Below, in pieces: positions 30,863 through 39,852 of a stretch of 48,955 nucleotides of DNA (positions are counted from its first letter, which is position 1; the number at the start of each line of letters is the position of its first letter). The notes below the pieces were generated by a model, which was not told the DNA's origin, did no database searches, and saw only the letters and a program-made list of their open reading frames with translations. The stretch is from positions 1 to 48,955 of the forward strand of contig CALWUY010000028.1 in the NCBI GenBank assembly GCA_944384855.1. The letters run 5' to 3'. The DNA comes from an uncultured Clostridia bacterium. Its GTDB lineage: Bacteria > Bacillota > Clostridia > Oscillospirales > Acutalibacteraceae. The position numbers were made by a program, and so were the translations under genes.

Positions 30863-32314
30863 CTACTCCTTAATTCTTAATTTGTTTAAGAGACTGTGAC
30901 GCAAATCCCATAGTTTTTCAGATAAATCCACATAATATGTGTGCGGGTTTTCAAAACGGGTCACTTCATCCCAAAGAGAATCAACCTGTTCAGCGCAATA
31001 CTTCGCAATCTCGCTGACATGCGGTGACTTATATATCTGTTTTCCTTTTTCGAATATTTTAACCTGAAGTTTCCTTGCAACAAAATCTGTTACTATCTTG
31101 CGTTTCCATGTGTGATCAGGATCGAATATTTCATACGGCTCATCGTTTGCAATTTTCTCATCACCTAAGGTAATAACATCTGCTATTGCTTTACCTGTAG
31201 CCCTGTCATACAATCTCCACGGTATTTTCACACCCGGCAGAGTGATTTTAGCGGCATTTTCACTGATTTTAATCTTAGGAATGATTTCGCCGCCTTTTTC
31301 TATTGCCGAAAGCTTATATACTCCTCCGAAAACAGCCTCGCTCGATGCGGTTATCAGACGCTCGCCAACTCCGTAACTGTCAACACAGGCGCCCTGGAAA
31401 ATCATATCCCGTATCAGATATTCATCAAGCGAGTTTGATACGCAGATTTTACAGTCGCTGTATCCCGCGTCGTCCAACATTTTTCTTGCTTTTTTAGTAA
31501 TATATGTTATATCTCCGCTGTCTATTCTAATGCCCATAGGTCTTTTGCCGAGCGGCTTCAAAACATCGTCAAATACCTTTATCGCGTTTGGTATTCCGGA
31601 TTTCAATACATTATATGTGTCAACCAGCAGCATGCAGCTGTCCGGATACTTCTCCGCATAAGTTTTAAAAGCTGTGTATTCATCGTCAAATAGCTGCACC
31701 CAGCTGTGTGCCATAGTGCCTGACGCTTTTACCCCAAAATCTTTTGCGGTAAGCATACATGAAGTTCCCGAGCATCCCCCTATAATTGCTGCTCTTGCTC
31801 CGTAATATGCAGCACCGTAACCATGCGCCCTGCGCGCGCCGAACTCCATAACCGGTCGTCCCTGCGCCGCGCGGCAGATACGGTTTGACTTTGTTGCTAT
31901 AAGCGACTGATGATTTATTGTAAGCAAAAGCATAGTCTCCAGCATTAGCGCCTGAATAATAGGTCCGCGTACGGTAACTATCGGCTCATGCGGGAATATA
32001 ACCGTTCCCTCAGGAACCGACCATACATCACAGCTGAATTTGAAATTGCGCAAATACTCAATAAAATCGTTGCTGAAAAGATTAAGGCTTTTTATATAAT
32101 CGAGATCTTCCTCTGTGAAACTGAGATTGTTCATATACTCTATGAGCTGTTCAAGCCCTGCCATAACGGCATATCCGCCGTTATCAGGAACCCTGCGGAA
32201 AAACATATCGAAATAAGCTGCTGTTTCGCACATATCACTGTCGAAGATTCCGTTAGCCATAGTCAGCTCATAAAGATCCATTATCATTGTAAGATTAAGT
32301 TTCTTGTTTTCCAT
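30863..32314 (-). CDS. pncB: Nicotinate phosphoribosyltransferase
   Basis: NAD salvage: nicotinate + PRPP + ATP to nicotinate mononucleotide. 483 residues, the length of the Gram-positive form. MIMDLYELTMANGIF is the N-terminal signature; FGARRAHGYGAAYYGARAAIIGG near residues 154-176 forms part of the active site, and GIRIDSGDITYITKKAR near 266-282 is the PRPP/phosphate-binding stretch. ATG 32314 is behind GAGGT. It follows argS by 9 bases. Confidence 0.95.
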   Translation of the reverse strand: MENKKLNLTMIMDLYELTMANGIFDSDMCETAAYFDMFFRRVPDNGGYAVMAGLEQLIEYMNNLSFTEEDLDYIKSLNLFSNDFIEYLRNFKFSCDVWSVPEGTVIFPHEPIVTVRGPIIQALMLETMLLLTINHQSLIATKSNRICRAAQGRPVMEFGARRAHGYGAAYYGARAAIIGGCSGTSCMLTAKDFGVKASGTMAHSWVQLFDDEYTAFKTYAEKYPDSCMLLVDTYNVLKSGIPNAIKVFDDVLKPLGKRPMGIRIDSGDITYITKKARKMLDDAGYSDCKICVSNSLDEYLIRDMIFQGACVDSYGVGERLITASSEAVFGGVYKLSAIEKGGEIIPKIKISENAAKITLPGVKIPWRLYDRATGKAIADVITLGDEKIANDEPYEIFDPDHTWKRKIVTDFVARKLQVKIFEKGKQIYKSPHVSEIAKYCAEQVDSLWDEVTRFENPHTYYVDLSEKLWDLRHSLLNKLRIKE

Positions 32315-32323
32315 TTTATTACC

Positions 32324-34012
32324 TCACATCTTTTCGGGAGCATTGATTTTCATAAGCGTCAATACGTTTTTAATAACGGTTGCGCAGGCTTTGCAAAGCG
32401 CGAGTCTTGCCTGCATAAGACTCTCGGATTCGCCTTTTACCCTGCATGCAGAGTAAAACTTGTGAAACTTAGTTGCCAGCTCCTGCACATAGTGAGTTAT
32501 CTTTGCCGGATCATACGCTTTTGCCGAAGCGACTATTTCATCTGTTAATGTACCTATATAATAAATAAGTTCTCTTTCTTCCGCAGCTGTGAGCGCCGAA
32601 AGTTCGCTTCTGCTGCAAGAACGCATGACAACTCCTTCGGCTTGAAGATTTCTTATTATACTGCATATACGCGCGTATGCATACTGTACATAATATACGG
32701 GGTTGCTGTTCGACTCATTTACTGCCAAATCCAAATCAAAATCAAAATGAGTGTTAGGTTCTCTTAAGTTAAAGAAAAACCTCGCAGCATCAATAGGTAC
32801 TTCGTCAAGCAAAGTGACAAGGGTTATTGCTTTTCCGGAACGTTTAGATGCCTTTATAACCTCGCCGTCCCTCACAAGCCTTACCATCTGCATAAGCACA
32901 ACATCAAGCCTGTCCGCGTCAATTCCCAAGGCTGTAAGCGCTCCTTTTAGCCTTGGTACATATCCGTGATGGTCAGCGCCCAGAACATCTATCGCTTTAT
33001 CAAATTTCCGGGTTACAAGTTTATTGTAGTGATATGCAATATCCGGAACTATATATGTGGGCACCCCATTGGCTCTGACAAGCACAAAATCTTTGTCGCA
33101 TCCGAATTCGGTAGCTTTGAACCACAGCGCCCCGTCCTGAGTATAGGTATATCCGCTTTCCTTTAAAAGCCCTATTATTCTGTCGGTTTCACCGTTTTTA
33201 TGAAGAGTGCTCTCCTTAAACCATGTATCATATTTAATACGATATTTGCCTAAATCTCTTTTAAGCCCTTCTATATTCTTAGGCAGCGCAAATTCTACTA
33301 AGGCGGCTCTGCGCTCGGACTCATCCTTTTCAACATAACTGTCACCGTAGATTTCGGCAAAAGCCTTAGCGTGTTCTATAATATCTTCACCGTGATATGA
33401 ATCTTCCGGCATTTCAATTCCGCTTTTATAAAGCTGCAGATATCTTAAATCCAACGATAAACCAAATTTGTTTATTTGATTTCCGGCGTCATTTATATAG
33501 AATTCCCGTTCGGTATAATAACCCGCCGCCTGCAGAACTGACGCCAGACAATCGCCCAAAGCGCCTCCTCTGGCATTGCCTATATGCATAGGTCCAGTAG
33601 GATTTGCGGATACGAATTCAACCAATACTCGCTGTCCCTTACCGTAATCGCTTCTGCCGTAATCTGCTCCCTTTTCAAGCACATCCGATACTATATCCGC
33701 ATAGTATTCATCGCTTAAACAAAAATTTATAAATCCCGGACCGGCAATTTCACATGATTTTATATATGTGCCGTTCAAATCAAATCCGCCTGTAAGAATT
33801 TCTGCGATCTGACGAGGTGACTTATGAAAAACCCTCGCCCACACCATTGCAGCATTTACCGCATAATCTCCGTGCTCCCTGTTAGCCGGTGTTTCTATAG
33901 TAAATTCCGTAAGTTCCGCTTGCTGCAAAAGACCGCTTTCCATCGCGGATTTTGCCGAACTGATTACGGCATTATTTATTTGTTCCTTTGCTTTCGACAC
34001 TAATATTGACAT
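32324..34012 (-). CDS. argS: Arginine--tRNA ligase
   Basis: Class I synthetase charging tRNA-Arg. 562 residues, starting MSILVSKAKEQINNAV; GAGAGG lies before ATG 34012, one base after the stop of the ywiB-like gene, so a longer frame upstream is rejected. SANPTGPMHIGNARGGALGD near residues 117-136 contains the HIGH signature (HIGN). MVRLVRDGEVIKASKRSGKAI is the KMSKS-region equivalent of ArgRS. The C-terminal DALR domain ends the protein. The order ywiB-argS is conserved in Firmicutes. Confidence 0.97.
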   Translation of the reverse strand: MSILVSKAKEQINNAVISSAKSAMESGLLQQAELTEFTIETPANREHGDYAVNAAMVWARVFHKSPRQIAEILTGGFDLNGTYIKSCEIAGPGFINFCLSDEYYADIVSDVLEKGADYGRSDYGKGQRVLVEFVSANPTGPMHIGNARGGALGDCLASVLQAAGYYTEREFYINDAGNQINKFGLSLDLRYLQLYKSGIEMPEDSYHGEDIIEHAKAFAEIYGDSYVEKDESERRAALVEFALPKNIEGLKRDLGKYRIKYDTWFKESTLHKNGETDRIIGLLKESGYTYTQDGALWFKATEFGCDKDFVLVRANGVPTYIVPDIAYHYNKLVTRKFDKAIDVLGADHHGYVPRLKGALTALGIDADRLDVVLMQMVRLVRDGEVIKASKRSGKAITLVTLLDEVPIDAARFFFNLREPNTHFDFDLDLAVNESNSNPVYYVQYAYARICSIIRNLQAEGVVMRSCSRSELSALTAAEERELIYYIGTLTDEIVASAKAYDPAKITHYVQELATKFHKFYSACRVKGESESLMQARLALCKACATVIKNVLTLMKINAPEKM

Positions 34013-34013
34013 A

Positions 34014-34442
34014 TTATTTAACCTCTCTGATAGAAATATTAACTTCATTGCGGCTTATTAAACGCAAATCCGAATCAATAGTATACCTGAGTCTTATCTC
34101 GCCGCCGCTGTCTGTCAGATTGTGTTCTATTAACTCTCCGTATATTCCGATGCTAAGGCTTCCGTGAGGCGTGCTGTAAAAACAGTTGTTACGGCTGCCC
34201 TTCTCTATAAGAATTTTACTTTTAATGGTACCTGTGCGCTGCAGTACCACTGAATCTTCTGATTTTATATATATATGAGTCTTTACCTCGTCTCCGGTGT
34301 CCAGCATACCGCTTTCATCGTACGAAATATAAAAATTTCCGTCCTTTATACCGAAACGCCCGTCTGTATTAAACTCAATGGTATCCGTTTCACCGTCAAT
34401 ACCCTGAGTGCCTTTTATATTGATTATTGCATCCTTAATCAT
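34014..34442 (-). CDS. DUF1934 (YwiB-like) beta-barrel protein
   Basis: 142-residue small beta-rich protein of unknown function, resembling the YwiB family (lipocalin-like barrel). Alternating hydrophobic strands (AIINIKGTQG, FYISYDESGM, HIYIKSEDSVVLQRTG, SLSIGIYGELIEHNL, GEIRLRYTIDSDLR) fill the length. It overlaps the end of murI by four bases (ATGA) and is directly followed by argS. The family is usually found next to argS, which supports the assignment. Confidence 0.85.
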   Translation of the reverse strand: MIKDAIINIKGTQGIDGETDTIEFNTDGRFGIKDGNFYISYDESGMLDTGDEVKTHIYIKSEDSVVLQRTGTIKSKILIEKGSRNNCFYSTPHGSLSIGIYGELIEHNLTDSGGEIRLRYTIDSDLRLISRNEVNISIREVK

Positions 34443-35257
34443 AAATTACTTAAATCCACCTGTTTAATATCCTCATCATTTACTTTTTTCCCAAGCAGTC
34501 TTGTAGCTGTACTGCAGAAAGAATACGGTTTATCGCTTACAAAAAATTTATGGTGCGGTCTACTCTTGCTGTCTGCAGCCAAAGCGTTGTCGTTTAAATA
34601 TTTTTTGATTGCATTCGCAGTCGCTGTTCCTGCGTCAACAAGCGTGACGTCTGTGCCGACTATATTCTTAATGGCTCCTTTAAGCACCGGAAAATGAGTA
34701 CATCCCAATATCACAGTGTCTGCCCCGGCATCGACAATAGGCTTTAAATACCGCTTTGCAGTCTCGATTACTACCGGGTCATCGTCCGCTATCCAGCCTT
34801 CCTCAACCAGCGAAACAAACAGCGAACACGCGCATGCGGTGACCTCTGCCTCCGGCAAAATCTCTTTTATAAACTTTTCGTGTTTTCCGCTTTTAACTGT
34901 CGCTGCCGTGCCCAAAACGCCTATTCTGCCGTTTTTTGTGGTTTTTGCCGCGCTGTATGCCGCATGTGAAACAACCTCAAAATACGGTACAGGAAGCTGT
35001 TTAGATGTATCCGAAGCTACCGACGATACCGTACCGCATGCCGCTATTATCAGTTTAACATCATTTTTAAGCAAAAACGCTTCGTCTTCAGATGCGTATT
35101 TCTTTATAGTTTCTCTGCTTCGTGTTCCGTACGGAACACGCCCGGTATCACCGAAATATACAATTGATTCCTCCGGCATTTCACGCATCAGCTCACTTAC
35201 AACCGTAAGGCCTCCGAGCCCTGAATCAAAAACGCCTATAGCACGGTTATCCGCCAC
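34439..35257 (-). CDS. murI: Glutamate racemase
   Basis: Converts L-glutamate to D-glutamate for peptidoglycan. 272 residues. The catalytic cysteines are seen in IIAACGTVSS (first) and ILGCTHFPVL (second), and the GVFDSGLGGLTV N-terminus carries the acidic residue. A GTG start at 35257 is eight bases after AAGGAG. It opens a run of seven minus-strand genes (to engB), beginning with its own promoter, between ftsZ and argS. Confidence 0.97.
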   Translation of the reverse strand: MADNRAIGVFDSGLGGLTVVSELMREMPEESIVYFGDTGRVPYGTRSRETIKKYASEDEAFLLKNDVKLIIAACGTVSSVASDTSKQLPVPYFEVVSHAAYSAAKTTKNGRIGVLGTAATVKSGKHEKFIKEILPEAEVTACACSLFVSLVEEGWIADDDPVVIETAKRYLKPIVDAGADTVILGCTHFPVLKGAIKNIVGTDVTLVDAGTATANAIKKYLNDNALAADSKSRPHHKFFVSDKPYSFCSTATRLLGKKVNDEDIKQVDLSNL

Positions 35258-35307
35258 AAAAACATCTCCTTAAATCAAAAACCATATTCCACCCATTATT
35301 ACCTTTT

Positions 35308-35336
35308 ATAATATCATATCTTACTTCTTTTCGCAA
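35308..35336 (-). promoter_or_regulatory. Promoter of the murI operon
   Basis: On the minus strand TTGCGA (35331-35336), 17 bases, TATTAT (35308-35313), about 45 bases before the murI start and just after the ftsZ terminator. Confidence 0.55.
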
Positions 35337-35360
35337 CAATTAAATAACAAAAAACCATAA

Positions 35361-35402
35361 AAAAATCAGCCTGAAATCGATAAAATTCCAAGCTGATTTA
35401 TT
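35361..35402 (-). terminator. Terminator after ftsZ
   Basis: On the minus strand AAATCAGC pairs with GCTGATTT around a loop of about 21 bases, followed by a T-run (TTTTTTATGG). It ends the dcw transcript. Confidence 0.8.
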
Positions 35403-35428
35403 ATTCTTTGTCTGATTATATTTTATTA

Positions 35429-36484
35429 TCAGTCTTTCTTGAAAAAGCTGAGCGCGTCAATATAAGATTCATCGTCGTCTGCACTGCTGTTCAGGAAAGA
35501 AGCTAAATCTCCGGTCTCATCCTTTTTGTCATCGCCGAGTCCGGTGGCTACGACAGTTACGCGGATTGTATCCTCAAGAGTATCGTCAAGCTGTGCGCCC
35601 CAGATTATAGTCGCATCCGGATGAGCCATATCCGAAATAATCGAAGATGCCAGTTCTACCTCTTCAAGACCGATATCGTCCGAACCGGTAATGCTTATGA
35701 TAACTCCGCGCGCATTTTCCATTGAAGTCTCAATAAGCGGGCTGTTTATCGCCGCGCGCGCCGCCTGCTCAGCCTTGTCGCGTCCTGTAGCAACGCCGAC
35801 ACCCATATGAGCATAACCTGCGTTCGCCATTATCGCCTTAACATCGGCAAAGTCAAGATTGACAAGCGCTGTAACATTGATAAGCTCAGAAATGCTCTGT
35901 ACACCCTGACGCAAAACATCGTCAGCAATATCAAACGCATTTTTGAATGTGATCTTCTGCTCGGAAACAAATTTTAAACGCTCATTCGGGATTACAACCA
36001 AGCTGTCAACATGCTCCCTTAATGCGGCAATACCTGATTCGGCCTGTGTCATGCGTTTTTTGCCTTCAAACGCAAAGGGTTTTGTAACTATTCCGACAGT
36101 CAATACCCCTAAGTCTCTTGCTATCGCAGCTACAACAGGAGCGGCACCTGTTCCGGTTCCGCCGCCCATACCTGCGGTTATAAATATCATATCTGCATCG
36201 CGTATTGCCGCGGCTATTTCATCACGTGATTCCTCGGCTGCGGCGCGTCCGTTGTCAGGATTTCCGCCTGCGCCCATACCTGCCGTTGTTTTATCTCCAA
36301 TCTGGATTTTCTGGTTAGCCTTTGACTTTATAAGAGCAGCTTTATCAGTGTTTATCGCGACAAACTCAACTCCGCGAACACCTGCATCTACCATGCGGTT
36401 AATGGCGTTTCCTCCGCCTCCGCCTACACCTACAACTTTTATCTGTACCACATTTACCTGATCTTCTGCTACTTCGAATGGCAT
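35429..36484 (-). CDS. ftsZ: Cell division protein FtsZ, short C-terminus
   Basis: Tubulin-like GTPase that builds the Z ring. 351 residues. GGGTGTG (about 105-111) is the tubulin signature, [13 protein letters not shown] the first nucleotide loop, and [11 protein letters not shown] the T7 region. After residue about 325 the protein ends with an acidic tail ([34 protein letters not shown] split into short parts). DLASFLNSS resembles the DIPxFLR contact peptide but lacks its basic end and has almost no linker; the last 17 residues are extra. GGAGG precedes ATG 36484, and it has its own promoter. Confidence 0.97.
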   Translation of the reverse strand: MPFEVAEDQVNVVQIKVVGVGGGGGNAINRMVDAGVRGVEFVAINTDKAALIKSKANQKIQIGDKTTAGMGAGGNPDNGRAAAEESRDEIAAAIRDADMIFITAGMGGGTGTGAAPVVAAIARDLGVLTVGIVTKPFAFEGKKRMTQAESGIAALREHVDSLVVIPNERLKFVSEQKITFKNAFDIADDVLRQGVQSISELINVTALVNLDFADVKAIMANAGYAHMGVGVATGRDKAEQAARAAINSPLIETSMENARGVIISITGSDDIGLEEVELASSIISDMAHPDATIIWGAQLDDTLEDTIRVTVVATGLGDDKKDETGDLASFLNSSADDDESYIDALSFFKKD

Positions 36485-36538
36485 TTTAAATTCCTCCGTA
36501 TTTATGTAAAATTCATATTACTTCTCAAATATAATAAG

Positions 36539-36567
36539 ATAATAACATATCTTTTTTGAAATTTCAA
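36539..36567 (-). promoter_or_regulatory. ftsZ-proximal promoter
   Basis: On the minus strand TTGAAA (36562-36567), 17 bases, TATTAT (36539-36544), in the 114-base gap before ftsZ. It would give ftsZ expression beyond that from the dcw operon. Confidence 0.6.
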
Positions 36568-36598
36568 TACTTTTTGTTACAAAATTGTAATTTTTTAA

Positions 36599-37390
36599 TT
36601 ACTTGTCATTTTTGGCGACAAAAGTAGCGGATGTATTGTCTACTGTCCACATACTCAGGTCGATTTTTCCCTGCTTTTCAGGAGATATTTTTTCTATCAT
36701 TCCTCCTAAATGTTTGATTTTTTCCTCGATATTATTCGAAGAACCTATTATTACGGTAAACCGTCCTTCAACTCCCATAGTTAAATTCAAACTGTCGGTT
36801 AAATCCACATAATCTATGCTTATTTTATTGGTTTTAAGCGCATCGGTTATTCGCTGAAGCAAAATCTGATGCTGTTCGTCCTCATATATTAGCTGAGTTC
36901 CGACCTTACATTCCACTGCCGCTCCGCGAATTTCAAAAATGCCGCCCTCAGCCTCGTCGCCCGATTCGAGAACCCAACCGCTTTTGCTCACAGTATAATA
37001 TTTTCCGTCTTTAAAAAAGCATGCATACTCATCCGCGTCTTTTACTACTATATTAATACTTGACGGCAGGCTGCGCTCAAATTCGACCGACTCTATATAA
37101 GGTAATTTTGCTTTTAGACTGTTTAAAACCTCTGTCTTGCTCAGAGTAAATAAATTATCTCCCTTTTTTATGCCGGATGCGCTGATTATATCTTCGCTTT
37201 TGTATACAGCGCTTCCCTCCGCAGTTATATTTTCAACCGGGAAAAAGACCGTAAGTGAAAGTATTACCGCTATTGCCAAAAGAAAAATTATCAAAAAAGA
37301 GAACAGTATTTTTATGCGCCTTCTCCGTATTTTTCTCTGCCGTGCCGCTCTTTTGCGTATAAATTCATCTCTGTCACGTTCTCTTTTCAA
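36599..37390 (-). CDS. ftsQ: Cell division protein FtsQ/DivIB
   Basis: Bitopic membrane protein of the divisome. 263 residues: a basic cytoplasmic N-terminus (KRERDRDEFIRKRAARQRK), one transmembrane helix at about 27-50 (IKILFSFLIIFLLAIAVILS), then a POTRA-like domain (FPVENITAEGSAVYKSEDII) and a beta domain. It starts with TTG at 37390 behind AAGGA. It lies between murA and ftsZ where the dcw cluster of Clostridia has it. No ftsA follows. Confidence 0.9.
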   Translation of the reverse strand: MKRERDRDEFIRKRAARQRKIRRRRIKILFSFLIIFLLAIAVILSLTVFFPVENITAEGSAVYKSEDIISASGIKKGDNLFTLSKTEVLNSLKAKLPYIESVEFERSLPSSINIVVKDADEYACFFKDGKYYTVSKSGWVLESGDEAEGGIFEIRGAAVECKVGTQLIYEDEQHQILLQRITDALKTNKISIDYVDLTDSLNLTMGVEGRFTVIIGSSNNIEEKIKHLGGMIEKISPEKQGKIDLSMWTVDNTSATFVAKNDK

Positions 37391-37402
37391 AATATCATTC
37401 CT

Positions 37403-38662
37403 TTAGGTATTTGTATATTCTATATCCGCGCCCAATTTTTTCAGAGTACCTACAATATCGTCATATCCGCGCTCTATGTGATGTATTTCACCGATTGTTG
37501 TCGTTCCGCCCGCCGCAAGTCCGGCACAGACAAGCGCCGCTCCTCCCCTGAGATCCGTTGCTTTACAGCCGGCTCCCGAAAGTGAGGACACCCCCTCTAT
37601 GACGGCGATTTTTCCTTCGGTTTTAATCTTTGCTCCCAAACGGATTAATTCGTCGGCGTAACGGAAACGGTTTTCAAAAATATTCTCAACGAATACAGAT
37701 GTCCCGTCGGCCACGCAAAGCATCGCGATTATTAACGGGCCTGCATCTGTGGGAAATCCGGGATGTACCATACTTCTGACTGTAGGAACCCGCTGCAGCC
37801 GTTTCGGAGCAGTTATAATTAACGATTTTCCTGAAATCTCAATGCTGCATCCGCTTTCCCTGAACACAGATAATACCGATACCATGTGTGAAGGCATTAC
37901 AGAATTAATTTTGATTTTGCCTCCGGTTACTGCCGCACAGGCCATATAAGTGGCTGCAACTATACGGTCGGGTATAATTGTATGCTCCGTACCGCTTAAA
38001 CGCTCGGCGCCGTGTATATACACCGTATCCGATCCGCAGCCGTATATCCTGGCGCCTGCACTGTTTAAAAAATCCGCCAAATCACTTATTTCCGGTTCTT
38101 TTGCGGCATTATGTATTACCGTAAGACCTTTAGCGGTAGCGGCCGCCAAAATAATATTTTCCGTTGCGCCGACACTCGGAAAACTCAAATGTATTTCCGC
38201 ACCTTTTAAACCTTCAGGCGCTTCACAGTATAAAAATCCGTGTTCCTCAGATATTGTAACACCCATGCGCCTCAGTGACGAAAGATGTAAATCTATCGGT
38301 CTCGGTCCAAGTTCGCATCCTCCCGGACTGCTGATTACCGCCTTTCCCGTTCTGCCGATTATCGCTCCCAAAAATACAACGGAAGATCGCATTTCCCTCA
38401 TTAGGTTTTCAGGTATTTTGTATCCGCTGATATGTACGCCGTTTACAGTAACCGTATTATCCTGACGCTCGCATCTAAGTCCTAACTGGGTTAAAATTTT
38501 CAGTGATGTTTCCACATCCGATAAATGCGGGCAGTTATGTACAACGCATTCGCCCGGACAAAGTATTGTGGCGGCAAGCACCGGCAAAACGCTGTTTTTC
38601 GCTCCCTGTATATCTATTTCACCAAATAATTTTTTGGCACCGTTAATCAATATTTCTGACAT
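37403..38662 (-). CDS. murA: UDP-N-acetylglucosamine 1-carboxyvinyltransferase
   Basis: First committed peptidoglycan step: transfers enolpyruvyl from PEP to UDP-GlcNAc. 419 residues. The catalytic loop SSPGGCELGPRPIDLHL puts the fosfomycin-targeted cysteine at C116. AKNSVLPVLAAT at the N-terminus binds substrate. The ATG at 38662 follows AAGGTG; an upstream TTG-led frame gives three extra residues and is not needed. The gene sits between murG and ftsQ. Confidence 0.97.
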   Translation of the reverse strand: MSEILINGAKKLFGEIDIQGAKNSVLPVLAATILCPGECVVHNCPHLSDVETSLKILTQLGLRCERQDNTVTVNGVHISGYKIPENLMREMRSSVVFLGAIIGRTGKAVISSPGGCELGPRPIDLHLSSLRRMGVTISEEHGFLYCEAPEGLKGAEIHLSFPSVGATENIILAAATAKGLTVIHNAAKEPEISDLADFLNSAGARIYGCGSDTVYIHGAERLSGTEHTIIPDRIVAATYMACAAVTGGKIKINSVMPSHMVSVLSVFRESGCSIEISGKSLIITAPKRLQRVPTVRSMVHPGFPTDAGPLIIAMLCVADGTSVFVENIFENRFRYADELIRLGAKIKTEGKIAVIEGVSSLSGAGCKATDLRGGAALVCAGLAAGGTTTIGEIHHIERGYDDIVGTLKKLGADIEYTNT

Positions 38663-38725
38663 TTGCCGCACCTTCTCATAGCATTCTGTTCACACAGTCT
38701 ATACTATGCAAAAATGCGTTTTTGG

Positions 38726-39838
38726 TCACGATTTTGTATATAACCGCATCAAACTCTGATAAATTCTTTCATTTGCATCGGTTATAGCAGATTTGCGTGC
38801 CGCCGCGCTCATTTTTTCAAGCTTCGGTTTATTCTCTATGAGTCCGCTTACGGTACTTATCAAGAGTTCGCCTGTGAGGTCTTTTTCCTCTATAATCTCT
38901 GCGGCACCTACACGCTTTAAAGTCATTGCGTTATGAAACTGATGATTTTCCGCGACATAAGGTGATGGTATCAGAACGGAGGGCTTTCCGCAGGCCTGAA
39001 GTTCTCCCAGAGTTATCGCGCCCGCGCGGCATATTACCAAATCCGCCGCTGCCATACATACATCCATATCGTCTATATATTCCCTGACACTTATTTCACC
39101 TGATAATTTTATATCCGAAAGGGCATCTTTCATAGCATTATACCCAGATTTTCCTGTACCGTGAATATGATAAAATTTGCCTGTTCCGTTATGCCATTTT
39201 ATAAGTTCGGTAACCGCTTCGTTTATATGTCTTGCGCCTAACGATCCCCCGAATGACAGTATAAACGGCCTGTTATCAAATCCTAACCGCGTCCTCGCCT
39301 CTTCGCGTGTGATTTTAAGCAATTCGCTTCTTATTGGATTTCCGGTAATAACCGGCTTTTTATCAAGCTTTAAATATCTTTCTGCTTCCGGCATTGCAAG
39401 CATCACGACATCAGCACCGCGTGCAAGCATTTTAGTGGTTATGCCGGGGAAAGCGTTCTGTTCGTGTATAGCTGTCTTTATTCCCAGCTTCTGTGCCTGT
39501 TTGAGCACCGGACCGCTTACATAGCCGCCCGTACCCACAACTATGTCAGGATTTATTTGCTTCAGCAGTCTTTTTGATTCCGCCGACGCCGAAAACGCTT
39601 TTTTTACCGCTTCAATATTATAAACAATATTTCCCGGAGTAATTTTTCTTCTGAAACCCGATACTTCTATTGTATGAAAGTCATACCCTTTTTCCGGGAC
39701 TAATTTTGCCTCTAACTTATCGGCAGTACCTATATAACTGATTTCAGCATCGGGATGACGTTCCTTTATATAGCCGGCTACCGCAAGCGCTGGATTGATA
39801 TGCCCGGCTGTTCCGCCCCCTGCAAAAAGTATACGCAT
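38726..39838 (-). CDS. murG: UDP-GlcNAc:lipid I N-acetylglucosaminyltransferase MurG
   Basis: Adds GlcNAc to lipid I to give lipid II on the inner face of the membrane. 370 residues, GT28 family. GGGTAGHINPALAVA near residues 6-20 and VGTGGYVSGP are donor/acceptor signatures; RAGAITLGELQACGKPSVLIPSP is the C-terminal nucleotide-sugar motif. AGAGGG precedes ATG 39838. Gap to ftsW is 14 bases. Confidence 0.97.
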   Translation of the reverse strand: MRILFAGGGTAGHINPALAVAGYIKERHPDAEISYIGTADKLEAKLVPEKGYDFHTIEVSGFRRKITPGNIVYNIEAVKKAFSASAESKRLLKQINPDIVVGTGGYVSGPVLKQAQKLGIKTAIHEQNAFPGITTKMLARGADVVMLAMPEAERYLKLDKKPVITGNPIRSELLKITREEARTRLGFDNRPFILSFGGSLGARHINEAVTELIKWHNGTGKFYHIHGTGKSGYNAMKDALSDIKLSGEISVREYIDDMDVCMAAADLVICRAGAITLGELQACGKPSVLIPSPYVAENHQFHNAMTLKRVGAAEIIEEKDLTGELLISTVSGLIENKPKLEKMSAAARKSAITDANERIYQSLMRLYTKS

Positions 39839-39852
39839 AAAATCCCTCTTTT

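Noticed and set aside
36485-36598. A hidden small ftsA or sbp gene between ftsQ and ftsZ.
   Set aside because: The 114-base gap is AT-rich, contains a promoter and the ftsZ ribosome site, and is far too short.
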